Shown here one piece after another: positions 34,840 to 43,049 of a stretch of 64,000 nt of DNA. Every line of letters begins with the position of its first letter. The first letter of the stretch is position 1. The stretch is from assembly GCA_040388535.1 (NCBI GenBank), contig JAZKBR010000002.1, forward strand, positions 838,838 to 902,837, read 5' to 3'. The position numbers and the translations under genes were made by a program. The notes under the pieces were generated by a model. That model saw only the letters and a list, made by a program, of their open reading frames with translations. It did no database searches and had not been told where the DNA came from. Origin of the DNA: Gemmatimonadota bacterium (lineage in GTDB: Bacteria > Gemmatimonadota > Gemmatimonadetes > Gemmatimonadales > GWC2-71-9).

Positions 34840-35634
34840 ATGCAGTGGTGGTGTGCCGCAACCGGATTGCCCTGGAGCTGGACGTGGCAGTGGTACCCTG
34901 GCGTGCATCTGCTGCTGCTGTCGCTCGGGGCCGGCTGGTGGCTGCTCGGTCAGCGGCAGCGGTGGGTCCGGCGACCGACGAAGTGGTTCGTCATCGCGTG
35001 GATCGCGTTGCTGCTGACCCTCGACTGGCCGCTCGGCAAACTTGGCGCGGGGTATCTCGCCAGCGTACATACGGTGCAGTTCCTGACCCTCACGCTGCTG
35101 GTTGCGCCGTCGCTGTTGCGGAGCATCCCGGCCGAAGGGTGGCGCACGCTCGCGCCGGCGGGCTCCGGACTGGAGCGTGTGCTACGCTTCTTCGCTCGCG
35201 CGTTACCGGGATTGCTGGCGTACAATATCCTGGTCGTGACGACACATTTTCCAGCCGTGGTCGATCTGGCGATGACGACGCAACTCGGCTCCTTCGCCAT
35301 CGATATCGCGTGGCTGGTGGCCGGACTCTTCCTCTGGTGGCCGATCCTCGCACCAGATGGCTTCGTGCGGCTCGGGGTCTTCGGAATGATGGGCTACCTC
35401 TTCGGCGCCACGGTGGTGCCCACGATTCCGGCGATGATGATGGTGTTTTCCGACTGGCCGATGTATCGACTCTACGAGCTGGCCCCGCGAGTGTCACCGC
35501 ATTTCACGGCGAACCAGGACATTCAACTCGCGGGGCTGGTGATGAAACTGGTCGGCGATGTGCCCCTCTGGATTGCGACCGCGGTGGTCTTCTATCGCGG
35601 CACCGCGCGTCGCGACGGCCTCACCAACAGCTGA
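34840..35634 (+). CDS. ctaG: Cytochrome c oxidase assembly factor CtaG (caa3 type)
   Basis: Polytopic membrane protein with about seven helices and the caa3-type CtaG architecture (WTWQWYPGVHLLLLSLGAGWW at the start, SVHTVQFLTLTLLVAPSLL, AYNILVVTTHFPAVVD, MMGYLFGATVVPTIPAMM). It is required for copper insertion into subunit I of caa3/cbb-type oxidases in other bacteria. The 264-residue length fits. It begins three bases after the PCuAC gene and closes the copper operon. Confidence 0.85.
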   Translation: MQWWCAATGLPWSWTWQWYPGVHLLLLSLGAGWWLLGQRQRWVRRPTKWFVIAWIALLLTLDWPLGKLGAGYLASVHTVQFLTLTLLVAPSLLRSIPAEGWRTLAPAGSGLERVLRFFARALPGLLAYNILVVTTHFPAVVDLAMTTQLGSFAIDIAWLVAGLFLWWPILAPDGFVRLGVFGMMGYLFGATVVPTIPAMMMVFSDWPMYRLYELAPRVSPHFTANQDIQLAGLVMKLVGDVPLWIATAVVFYRGTARRDGLTNS

Positions 35635-35641
35635 GCATTTG

Positions 35642-36670
35642 ATGACCCCTGTACTCGGTATTTTTCTCCTGCTCGCAATCGCGGCACTGCGCCTCGGGAG
35701 TTCACTCCTGTTGCCGATCACCGTGGCAGGGCTGCTTGCGCTGCTGCTGGCACCCACGGTTCGCTGGCTGGTTCGGCGCCGGATTCCGTCCGCCCTGGCC
35801 GCAGGGCTGGTGGTTGCGGGCGTGACGGTAGGCCTGATCGTCTCGATCATGGTGCTCGCGGCGCCAGCGGCCGACTGGCTCGATCGCGCGCCCAAGACCC
35901 TGGAGCAAGCGGAGCGCAAGATTCGCAAACTCGCGAAGCCGCTGCAGAGTCTGCAGGAGACCGCCGAGAAGGTGCAGCAGGTCACGCAGGGCGGGGTGGC
36001 GAGCGGTCCACCAGCACGGTCGGTCACGGTGGCGCCGGCCGGGATCATGAGCAAGCTCTCGGGCACGACGATGAGCGCACTCGGCGCGCTGATGACGGTG
36101 ATCTTTCTCGCCTACTTCCTGCTCGCGAGCGGTGATCGCTTCCGTGAAAAGTTTGCCGACATGCTGCCCGAGCGACACCGGCGAGAAATGGCTGCCGCGA
36201 TCGTCGAGATGCAGGGGCAGATGTCACACTACCTGCTGCTCACGACGCTCATCAATGCTGGTGTCGGCGTCCTCACCTGGGGCGCCTTGGTCGCGATCGA
36301 TTTTCCCAATCCCGCGCTCTGGGCCGTGGTGGCCGCCGTCCTCAATTACATCCCCTACGTCGGTGCGGCGGTGACGCTGGCGGTCATCGGGGTGGCAGGG
36401 CTCGTGTCGTTCGACACCACCCGCGAACCGCTGATCGCGATGGGGGCCTTCTTCGTGATCAACATGATCGAGAGCAACATCGCGACGCCGATGCTCCTCG
36501 GCCGCCGGTTGCCACTCAACCCGGTCGCGATCTTCGTGGGATTGCTCTTCTGGGGCTGGGTATGGGGGATCACCGGGGCCGTGCTGGCGGTGCCACTGAC
36601 GGTGCTGGTGAAGGTCGTGGCCGACCGGGTCGGACCGCTCAAGCCCTTCGGTGAGTTGCTCGACAACTGA
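35642..36670 (+). CDS. AI-2E family membrane transporter
   Basis: A 342-residue permease of the PerM/YdiK/TqsA family. Two N-terminal helix pairs, a central amphipathic segment (EQAERKIRKLAKPLQSLQETAEKVQQ), and a C-terminal membrane block with the family motifs ALWAVVAAVLNYIPYVGA and NPVAIFVGLLFWGWVWGITGAVLAVPL. Members export varied small solutes, and the AI-2 link does not hold for most. ATG 35642 follows the ctaG stop by seven bases. Confidence 0.9.
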   Translation: MTPVLGIFLLLAIAALRLGSSLLLPITVAGLLALLLAPTVRWLVRRRIPSALAAGLVVAGVTVGLIVSIMVLAAPAADWLDRAPKTLEQAERKIRKLAKPLQSLQETAEKVQQVTQGGVASGPPARSVTVAPAGIMSKLSGTTMSALGALMTVIFLAYFLLASGDRFREKFADMLPERHRREMAAAIVEMQGQMSHYLLLTTLINAGVGVLTWGALVAIDFPNPALWAVVAAVLNYIPYVGAAVTLAVIGVAGLVSFDTTREPLIAMGAFFVINMIESNIATPMLLGRRLPLNPVAIFVGLLFWGWVWGITGAVLAVPLTVLVKVVADRVGPLKPFGELLDN

Positions 36671-36680
36671 GGGGGCCGGA

Positions 36681-36709
36681 TTGCCGGGGAGCCCCATCCG
36701 GGGTAGAAT
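36681..36709 (+). promoter_or_regulatory. Promoter of tRNA-Cys
   Basis: TTGCCG at 36681-36686, a 17-base spacer, and TAGAAT at 36704-36709 form a good housekeeping promoter starting about ten bases before the tRNA. Confidence 0.7.
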
Positions 36710-36719
36710 CCCCGCCGTT

Positions 36720-36790
<71 letters not shown>

Positions 36791-36794
36791 CTGC

Positions 36795-36831
36795 GCGGCG
36801 GGTCTCGTATTCACGAGGCCCGCCGCTTTTT
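36795..36831 (+). terminator. Intrinsic terminator after tRNA-Cys
   Basis: Stem GCGGCGGG (36795-36802) with CCCGCCGC (36819-36826), extended inside by CTCGT/ACGAG, then five Ts at 36827-36831. Confidence 0.9.
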
Positions 36832-36842
36832 CGTTGCCGCGA

Positions 36843-37379
36843 TCAGGGGGCCGGTCGAGGTGCCGGAATCAACCGCACCCTTACCCCATCCGACGCCTCG
36901 CTCACCAGCACCACACTCCACGACCCGTCGTGCAATACCTCGACCAGCGGCTGTGGGAAAAACGGCAGCAATACGTCGAAGGGCGCGCGCTCGCTGTCGA
37001 TGCGCTCGAGAATGCGGAGCAGCGGTTCCGGCGGTGGCAACATCCGGAGGTCCTCCGCACCATCCTGCGCGATCGCACTCCCGGTTGCGCTGCTCGCGGT
37101 GCGCACTGCCGGCAGGCCCCGCCAGAACCAGACCGACCAGTCGCTCTCGCTGAACGATGCCGCATGATGCTGAAAGCCCCGCTGCTCCAGCAGCTGGATC
37201 AGCGGCACCGGGAGAAATGGCGTGCGCAGGTGGAGCACTCCCTCAGCCGGGAGTGCGGCCACGGCCTCGAGAATCTGCGCTTTGGGAGCACCGCCCGCAC
37301 GCAGCAGTTCGCGGAGGTCGAGTTCCACGAGGTGCGCCGGATCGAATTCAGGGAGGTACGAGTTGGCGTTGCTGGTCAT
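36843..37379 (-). CDS. DUF2249 domain protein (two copies of the domain)
   Basis: A 178-residue cytoplasmic protein with the DUF2249 pattern LVELDLRELLRAGGAPKAQILEAV..LPLIQLLEQRGF. A second, weaker copy begins near LLRILERIDSERAPFDVLLPFFPQPLVEVLHDGSW. DUF2249 proteins occur in nitrogen-oxide respiration loci, which fits this place beside the nos genes, but their biochemical role is not established. ATG 37379 is used because upstream in-frame sequence would run into the regulator gene. It is 46 bases downstream of the Crp/Fnr gene and likely co-transcribed. Confidence 0.8.
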   Translation of the reverse strand: MTSNANSYLPEFDPAHLVELDLRELLRAGGAPKAQILEAVAALPAEGVLHLRTPFLPVPLIQLLEQRGFQHHAASFSESDWSVWFWRGLPAVRTASSATGSAIAQDGAEDLRMLPPPEPLLRILERIDSERAPFDVLLPFFPQPLVEVLHDGSWSVVLVSEASDGVRVRLIPAPRPAP

Positions 37380-37425
37380 CCGGGGAATTTCGTCGCCGCA
37401 ATGCACGCCCGCTGTGACGGATGTC

Positions 37426-38124
37426 TCACATCCCACCACGACGGGCCCAGCTCCGCAGCTCCTCCGAAGGTGCCACCACAAAGCGACTCCCCTTCCTGTT
37501 CCGGATGAGTCCGTGGGTCGCGAGCTGCTTCAGCGCGCGTGACACCGATTCGCGCGCGGTCCCGATTTCGGTCGCGAGCTCCTCCTGGGTCCGCTCCAGC
37601 GTGAAGTGGATCCCGTCCGCATTGCTGCGCCCGGTCTGGTCGGCGTAGTCGGCCAGCAACATCGCGAGTCGCGCGGCGACATCGCGGAACGCCACCGTCT
37701 CGAGCAGCTGTACCAGATGCCGGAGCCGGTGACCGAGCGCGTGCACAACCGCCGCAGCGACTTCCGGATCGGTTCGGAAGGCGTGCTCGAACTCGGCGCG
37801 TGGCAGGAAGGCGAGTCGGGTCGGCATCGTCGTGACCGCGTGCGCCGGGTAGGGGCCACCATCGAAGAGCGGCAATTCAGCGACCGGCCGGCCGGGCCCC
37901 TCGACGGCCACGGTCTGCTCCCGACCATCGGGGGAGGAGCGAAAGACCCGGACCCTCCCCTCGAGCACCACATACAAGCCCGCGCAGGGATCGCCCGCAC
38001 GGAAGAGGACGAAGCCTTCACCGACCGCCCGCGGCACACAGCGCACCGCGAGCAACGCGATCACGCGCTCGTCGAGTTCGGCGAAGATCGGCACATTGCG
38101 CAGGACATCTACCAGGGAACTCAT
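37426..38124 (-). CDS. Crp/Fnr-family transcription regulator
   Basis: A 232-residue regulator with an N-terminal cyclic-nucleotide-binding fold (about residues 5-120), a long dimer helix and a winged HTH. The recognition helix reads R191-E192-S-V-S-R196, the CRP-type R-E-x-x-x-R that reads TGTGA, not the FNR type. Only two Cys occur in the sensor (C29, C47), so an FNR iron-sulfur cluster is unlikely. The phosphate-binding Arg-Ser of CRP is replaced by Pro-Ala (PYPAHAV), so cAMP is also unlikely. A DNR-like nitric oxide sensor is the best guess. Matching palindromes lie in its own promoter region and before nosZ. The start at 38124 begins the domain. Confidence 0.9.
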   Translation of the reverse strand: MSSLVDVLRNVPIFAELDERVIALLAVRCVPRAVGEGFVLFRAGDPCAGLYVVLEGRVRVFRSSPDGREQTVAVEGPGRPVAELPLFDGGPYPAHAVTTMPTRLAFLPRAEFEHAFRTDPEVAAAVVHALGHRLRHLVQLLETVAFRDVAARLAMLLADYADQTGRSNADGIHFTLERTQEELATEIGTARESVSRALKQLATHGLIRNRKGSRFVVAPSEELRSWARRGGM

Positions 38125-38151
38125 CCTGCGAATGAAGCGCGCAGGGGGCGT

Positions 38152-38167
38152 TGTGACAAGCGTCACG
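38152..38167. promoter_or_regulatory. CRP-type operator between the regulator and cupin genes
   Basis: TGTGACAAGCGTCACG fits TGTGA-N6-TCAC with one mismatch to the perfect palindrome. Its centre is 35 bases before the Crp/Fnr start codon and 62 bases before the cupin GTG. A GACGAT hexamer at 38189-38194 is spaced so that the site would be near -41.5, as in class II activation of the cupin gene. Confidence 0.65.
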
Positions 38168-38221
38168 GACTGGCATGGCGGCGCGGGCGACGATTGATGC
38201 AACCTTTTCCGGAGTTGCACC

Positions 38222-38545
38222 GTGCGTCCCTATGGCCCACCCCCCCCCACGCTTCCCGAAACGCGACCGACCATCTCCGACGTGGTCGAGGGTCCTGAAG
38301 GCCGGCATTTCACCATCACCTTCGGGCCGTGGCAACGCCTGCCAACCCACCGCAACGCGTCACGCATCCTGATCACCGCCGTCCGCGGCTCGGGAAGCTT
38401 CTCCCTCTCCGATGGCACCGCCGCCGCGCTCAACACCGGGGGCATTGTGCAGGTCGATCCCGACGTGCCGCACGCGGTTGCGGCCGGCGAGGATGGTCTC
38501 GAGATCACGGTCCACCTCATCGCCGGCTGCTGCGGGGTCTGCTGA
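38222..38545 (+). CDS. Small cupin-domain protein
   Basis: A 107-residue cupin: HRNASRILITAVRGSGSFSLSDG and VQVDPDVPHAVAAGEDGLEITVHLI form the two strands of the jelly-roll. The first half has only one clear metal-ligand His, and the protein ends in CCGVC, an unusual Cys cluster that could bind metal. The GTG start has a GGAG ribosome site, and the stop overlaps the next ATG by one base (TGATG). It probably belongs to the nitrogen-oxide regulon because the CRP-type site precedes it. Confidence 0.75.
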   Translation: MRPYGPPPPTLPETRPTISDVVEGPEGRHFTITFGPWQRLPTHRNASRILITAVRGSGSFSLSDGTAAALNTGGIVQVDPDVPHAVAAGEDGLEITVHLIAGCCGVC

Positions 38546-38976
38546 TGGAGCGCTACACGACCGGATTTCTGCGCGCGTCGTTGCTCTGGCTCGTGGCGGG
38601 CGTCTCGTTCGGCGTCGCGATGGCGGTCCACCCGGCGTGGGGGGCGTATCGCACCGCCCACCTCCATATGCTGCTGCTTGGGTTCGTGACGATGATGATC
38701 GCCGGCGTGGCGTATCACGTCTTCCCGCGCTTCGCGGCGACGCCGCTCTTCTCCCCGCGACTCGCGCGCATTCACCTGGTGGTCGCGAACATCGGCGTCA
38801 CGTTGATGGTGATCGGCTTTGTCTGGCGCCTGCATGCGCCACTCCCTGGCGGCGTCGTACTCGGATTTGGGGCGAGCTGCTCGGCCACCGGAGCGTATCT
38901 CCTCGCGTGGAATCTCTGGCGCACCCTCGATCGAGCGGCGTTGCCGCTCACGCGATTGGTCGTGCGCGCATCATGA
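38545..38976 (+). CDS. Four-helix membrane protein with conserved His, nos-linked
   Basis: A 143-residue protein with four predicted membrane helices. AHLHMLLLGFVTMMIAGVAYHVFPRF is reminiscent of the helices of heme-copper oxidase subunit I and NnrS-like proteins, with two His in HLH and one in YHVFPRF that could bind heme. It is far too short to be an oxidase. It overlaps the cupin by one base and is followed by the nosZ promoter. Function unknown; a heme or nitric oxide role is inference. Confidence 0.65.
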   Translation: MERYTTGFLRASLLWLVAGVSFGVAMAVHPAWGAYRTAHLHMLLLGFVTMMIAGVAYHVFPRFAATPLFSPRLARIHLVVANIGVTLMVIGFVWRLHAPLPGGVVLGFGASCSATGAYLLAWNLWRTLDRAALPLTRLVVRAS

Positions 38977-39053
38977 ACAAATCTTCACGAATGCTTCAAC
39001 ACGACCTTCACGCTCCAGGTGCCACTCTTCTCCCGGTACCTGCGAGAACGGCG

Positions 39054-39069
39054 TGTGACAACGATCACA
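39054..39069. promoter_or_regulatory. CRP-type operator upstream of nosZ
   Basis: TGTGACAACGATCACA is a perfect TGTGA-N6-TCACA palindrome. Its centre (39061.5) is 41.5 bases before 39103; a GATGAT hexamer at 39091-39096 would serve as the -10, so the geometry fits class II activation. The nosZ start codon is 98 bases downstream of the site. Confidence 0.75.
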
Positions 39070-39166
39070 GCGCACGCCGACTGGCGAGTCGATGATCTAC
39101 TTGTGCCCCCGCGATGGCGGTGTGGCACCCGACCGGCCCCACGGGGCCACGAATAGTGAGGCAGGT

Positions 39167-41191
39167 ATGCGGCGATTCGGTGTTGGTCTGTTCGCTTCGC
39201 TCGCCCTGATGGGGGCGGTGGCCGGGTGCAGTACCCCGGCTCCGAAGGAGATGGTCAGCGGCGATGCCGCCAAGGCGGTGTACGTCGCGCCAGGCCAGTA
39301 CGATGAATTCTACGCCTTCCTCTCTGGTGGATTCAGCGGCCAGGTGACGGTGTATGCACTCCCCTCGGGTCGCCTGCTCAAGACGATCCCGGTCTTCTCT
39401 CAGTTCCCCGAGAACGGCTACGGCTACAACGAAGAAACCAAGCCGATGCTCGAGACGACCTTCGGCACCGTGCCCTGGGACGATACCCACCACGCCGAGC
39501 TGTCGCAGACCAATGCGGTGCCGGATGGGCGCTGGCTCTTCATCAACGGGAACAACACGCCCCGCGTGGCCCGCATCGACCTGACCCGCTTCGAGACGGA
39601 AGAGATTCTCCAGATTCCGAACGCCGCGGGCGGGCATGCCTCGCCCTTCACCACGGCGAACTCCGAGTACATCGTCTCGGCGACGCGCTTCTCGGTGCCA
39701 ATCCCCAATGCCGACGTGCCGATCGAGAGCTACAAGGAGCATTTCAAGGGAACGCTCTCGTTCATCAAGGCCGACGTGCCGGGGAAGATGGATATCGCCT
39801 TCCAGCTCCTGATGCCGGGGTACAACTACGACCTCGGCCATGCCGGCAAGGGGCCGAGTGATGGCTGGTTCTTCTTCACGACGTACAACACCGAGCAGGC
39901 CTATACCAAGCTCGAGCTGAACGCCTCGAAGAACGACAAGGACTACATCGCTGCCGTGAACTGGAAGCTGGCCGAGCGGTGCGTGAAAGACGGCAAGGCC
40001 AAGGCCTTCCCGTCACGCTATGCGCACAACTACATGGATCCCGATTCCCGGCAGGCGATGGTCGAATTCAAGACGTCGGTGCAGATGCTGGAACCGGCGG
40101 CCTGCCCTGGTGTGGTGTACCTGCTTCCCACGCCGAAGTCGCCGCACGGCGTCGACATCGATCCGAGCGGCGAATACATCGTCGGCGGCGGCAAGCTGGC
40201 CACCGTGATTCCGGTGCATTCGGCGACGAAGATCAAGGCCGCGATCGCCGCCAAGGCCTTCGACGGCGATATCGGTGGCATTCCAGTGCTGAAGTACGAG
40301 GCGACCATTGCGGGCGAAGTACAGAAGCCGGGCCTCGGCCCGCTGCACACCGAGTTCGACGGCAAGGGCAACGCCTACACCACGATGTTCATCTCGTCGG
40401 AAGTGGTGAAGTGGAAGCTGGGCACGTGGGAAGTACTCGACCGCGCGCCGACGTACTACTCGCCCGGGCACCTGATGATTCCCGGGGGCGATTCGAAGCA
40501 GCCGTGGGGCAAGTATCTGCTGGCAATGAACAAGATCACCAAGGACCGCTACCTCCCGACCGGTGGCGAGCTGGCGCAGTCGGCACAGCTCTATGACATC
40601 AGTGGCGACAAGATGAAGCTGATCCTCGATTTCCCGACCCAGGGCGAGCCCCACTACGCCCAGGCGTTGCCGGCGAGCATCCTCAAGGACAAGCAGGTCA
40701 AGTTCTTCTCGCTCGCGAACAACAAGTCGCCGTGGGTCACGCGGTCGGAAGCCGAAGGCGGCATCACGCGGAAGGGGAAGGCCGTTCACATCAAGATGAT
40801 GGCGATCCGCAGCCACTTCGCCCCGGACAATCTCGAAGGGGTCGAGGTCGGTGACAGCGTCTTCTTTCACGTCACCAACGTCGAACAGGACTGGGACATC
40901 CTCCACGGCTTCGCCGTGCTCGGGATGAACACTGCCGAACTGATCATGCAGCCGGGCGAGACCCGGACGCTGGTCTGGATCCCGCAGGCACCGGGTGTCT
41001 ACCCGTTCTACTGCACCGACTTCTGCTCGGCACTACACCAGGAGATGCAGGGATACGTCCGGGTGAGTGCCAAGGGTGCCAACGTGCCGCTCAAGGCCAA
41101 TATCTCGGCCAAGGCTGCAACTCAGCTCTCGCGGATGAACGCCGTGCCGAAGCCGATGGATCACCAGCACGGCGCCGCAGGCGGGAAGTAA
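39167..41191 (+). CDS. nosZ: Nitrous oxide reductase, Sec-type (clade II)
   Basis: Reduces N2O to N2 in the periplasm using electrons from cytochrome c or cupredoxin. The 674-residue protein has a Sec lipoprotein-like leader (ALMGAVAGC) instead of a Tat leader, the hallmark of clade II. CuZ ligands include H108-H109 in DDTHH, with further His in YAHNYMDPD, SPHGVDIDP, LGPLHTEFDG and GEPHYAQ. The C-terminal cupredoxin CuA site is intact: H580 in DILHGF, C616 and C620 in CTDFCSALH, H624 and M627. ATG 39167 follows an AGGCAGG ribosome site; an upstream in-frame start would include the operator region and is rejected. Confidence 0.96.
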   Translation: MRRFGVGLFASLALMGAVAGCSTPAPKEMVSGDAAKAVYVAPGQYDEFYAFLSGGFSGQVTVYALPSGRLLKTIPVFSQFPENGYGYNEETKPMLETTFGTVPWDDTHHAELSQTNAVPDGRWLFINGNNTPRVARIDLTRFETEEILQIPNAAGGHASPFTTANSEYIVSATRFSVPIPNADVPIESYKEHFKGTLSFIKADVPGKMDIAFQLLMPGYNYDLGHAGKGPSDGWFFFTTYNTEQAYTKLELNASKNDKDYIAAVNWKLAERCVKDGKAKAFPSRYAHNYMDPDSRQAMVEFKTSVQMLEPAACPGVVYLLPTPKSPHGVDIDPSGEYIVGGGKLATVIPVHSATKIKAAIAAKAFDGDIGGIPVLKYEATIAGEVQKPGLGPLHTEFDGKGNAYTTMFISSEVVKWKLGTWEVLDRAPTYYSPGHLMIPGGDSKQPWGKYLLAMNKITKDRYLPTGGELAQSAQLYDISGDKMKLILDFPTQGEPHYAQALPASILKDKQVKFFSLANNKSPWVTRSEAEGGITRKGKAVHIKMMAIRSHFAPDNLEGVEVGDSVFFHVTNVEQDWDILHGFAVLGMNTAELIMQPGETRTLVWIPQAPGVYPFYCTDFCSALHQEMQGYVRVSAKGANVPLKANISAKAATQLSRMNAVPKPMDHQHGAAGGK

Positions 41192-41193
41192 TC

Positions 41194-41829
41194 ATGAACC
41201 GGCGGGCGCGCCTCCTGATGGGCATCGCAGCGATTCTCCCGGCTGCGGCTGCACTGTGGCCACTCTGGGAGGTGCGTTTGCTGGCCCCGCAATACCCCGA
41301 GGGTCTCGGCATGCGGATCTTCGCGCATACCGTGACGGGGCTCAAGCCGAATGATCTCGGCAGCATCAACGGATTGAATCACTACATCGGGATGATGCCG
41401 ATCGAGCCGGGGGCGATCCCCGAGCTGCGTTACATGCCGTGGCTGCTCGCGGCGCTGGGAGTGGGGGCACTGCTGGTCGCGGTGCTCAACTCGCGCCGGC
41501 TCCTCGGCGTCTGGATCGGGACCTTTGCCCTTCTTGGTGCCGTCGGTCTCTGGGACTTCTGGCGCTGGGAGTACGACTACGGGCACAACCTCGATATGGA
41601 AAATGCCATCATCATCATCCCTGGAATGAGCTATCAGCCCCCGCTGATCGGGAGCAAGCAGTTGCTCAACTTCACGGCCACGGCGTGGCCGGGCGGCGCC
41701 GCGATCGCGCTCGGTCTCGCATTTGTCATTGCCGTGCTGGTCTGGTGGACTAGCCGGACGCCCCGCGCTGCTGTGGCGGTGCGGGCGACCGGCAGCGCTC
41801 CTGATCGCGGAGCTCAGGTTCCGGTATGA
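41194..41829 (+). CDS. nos-cluster membrane protein
   Basis: A 211-residue protein with about four membrane helices and a conserved-looking periplasmic segment WDFWRWEYDYGHNLDMENAI and PGMSYQPPLIGSKQLLNF. It sits between nosZ and nosD, overlaps nosD by 4 nt (ATGA) and starts three bases after nosZ. Membrane proteins at this place are known in other clade II clusters (for example NosB in Campylobacterota), but I cannot show homology by eye. A role in electron transfer or NosZ maturation is inferred from position. Confidence 0.72.
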   Translation: MNRRARLLMGIAAILPAAAALWPLWEVRLLAPQYPEGLGMRIFAHTVTGLKPNDLGSINGLNHYIGMMPIEPGAIPELRYMPWLLAALGVGALLVAVLNSRRLLGVWIGTFALLGAVGLWDFWRWEYDYGHNLDMENAIIIIPGMSYQPPLIGSKQLLNFTATAWPGGAAIALGLAFVIAVLVWWTSRTPRAAVAVRATGSAPDRGAQVPV

Positions 41830-43049
41830 TGTTGTCACTGGCGGTACTGCTGATTGCCGGAGACACGACCGTGGTCTCACCGGCCGGCCCGTATCGCACG
41901 ATCGCGGCCGCCGTAGCGGCGACGCCTGCAGGCGGCACCGTGCTCGTGCGCAGCGGACGCTACCGTGAGCCACTGATTGTGTTGAATCGCGCGGTGACCA
42001 TTCACGGCGAGCATGGTGCCATCATCGACGGAGAAGGGCAGCACGCACTGATGGTCATTCGCGCAGATGAGGTCACCGTGCAAGGGCTCACCTTCACCGC
42101 GACCGGCGGCTCATTCACCGAAGACCGCGCCGCACTGCGCGCAGAGAATGCCCACCACTGCCGCATCCTCGACAACCGGTTCGAGGAGACTTTCTTCGCC
42201 GTCTATCTCGCCGGGACCGTGGCGTGTGAGGTCGGTGGCAACCGGATTGCCGGCACGATGGGGCGCGTGGAAGCAGCGATGGGCAACGGGGTCCACTCGT
42301 GGTCATCCCGCGAGGCGGATATCCACGACAACATCATCACCGGCCATCGCGACGGGATCTACCTCGAGTTCAACCGGCTCGCCAACGTCCGCAACAACCG
42401 GAGCGAGCACAACTATCGCTACGGCATGCACTTCATGTATTCCGACTCGTCGCACTACACCGGCAACACCTTCGCCGCGAATGGCGGGGGTGTGGCGGTG
42501 ATGTACACCAAAGTGGTGACGATGGAACGGAACACCTTTGCTGACAACGGCGGTCCGACCTCGTATGGTCTGCTGCTCAAGGAGATCGCCGATGCGCAAC
42601 TGATCGGCAATCTGTTCCGGCGTAACACGACGGGCCTGCTTGCCGACGGCGCCGATCGGGTGATCGCCACGGGCAATCGTTTCGAGGAGAATGGCTGGGG
42701 GCTGCGTTTGCTTGGCAGTACCAGCGGTGGAACGATCTCGGGAAACCTCTTCCGGCGGAATTCCTTCGATGTTGCCGTGAACGGCGCCGGCACCTCCACC
42801 GACTTCACCGGTAACTGGTGGGAGTCCTATCACGGCTGGGACCTCGACCGCGATGGACGCGGGGATGTGCCGCACCACCCGGTGCGCCTCTTCGCGATGC
42901 TGGTGGAGCATGCCCAGGCATCCCTGCTGCTGCAACGCTCGCTCTTCGTGCGCCTGCTCGATGCGGCTGAGCGTGTGCTGCCGGTGCTCACGCCGGCGAA
43001 TGTCATCGATGCACGCCCGCTGATGCGGGCGCCGAAGGAGGGCGTGTGA
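41826..43049 (+). CDS. nosD: NosD, periplasmic NosZ maturation protein
   Basis: A 407-residue right-handed beta-helix of the carbohydrate-binding/CASH type. A short leader (LSLAVLLIAGDTTVVSPAG) is followed by many parallel-helix coils (ILDNRFEETFFAVYLAGT, VRNNRSEHNYRYGMHFMYSD, NTFAANGGGVAVMYT, NRFEENGWGLRLLGSTSGG). NosD works with NosF and NosY to supply sulfur and assist CuZ assembly. The start overlaps the previous gene and the end overlaps nosF. Confidence 0.95.
   Translation: MMLSLAVLLIAGDTTVVSPAGPYRTIAAAVAATPAGGTVLVRSGRYREPLIVLNRAVTIHGEHGAIIDGEGQHALMVIRADEVTVQGLTFTATGGSFTEDRAALRAENAHHCRILDNRFEETFFAVYLAGTVACEVGGNRIAGTMGRVEAAMGNGVHSWSSREADIHDNIITGHRDGIYLEFNRLANVRNNRSEHNYRYGMHFMYSDSSHYTGNTFAANGGGVAVMYTKVVTMERNTFADNGGPTSYGLLLKEIADAQLIGNLFRRNTTGLLADGADRVIATGNRFEENGWGLRLLGSTSGGTISGNLFRRNSFDVAVNGAGTSTDFTGNWWESYHGWDLDRDGRGDVPHHPVRLFAMLVEHAQASLLLQRSLFVRLLDAAERVLPVLTPANVIDARPLMRAPKEGV

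Noticed and set aside
37412-37429. TGTGA-N8-TCACA palindrome before the DUF2249 gene
   Set aside because: The spacer is 8 instead of the 6 seen at the two good sites, and it lies between two co-directional genes and overlaps the end of the regulator gene. Probably chance, though worth including in a genome scan.
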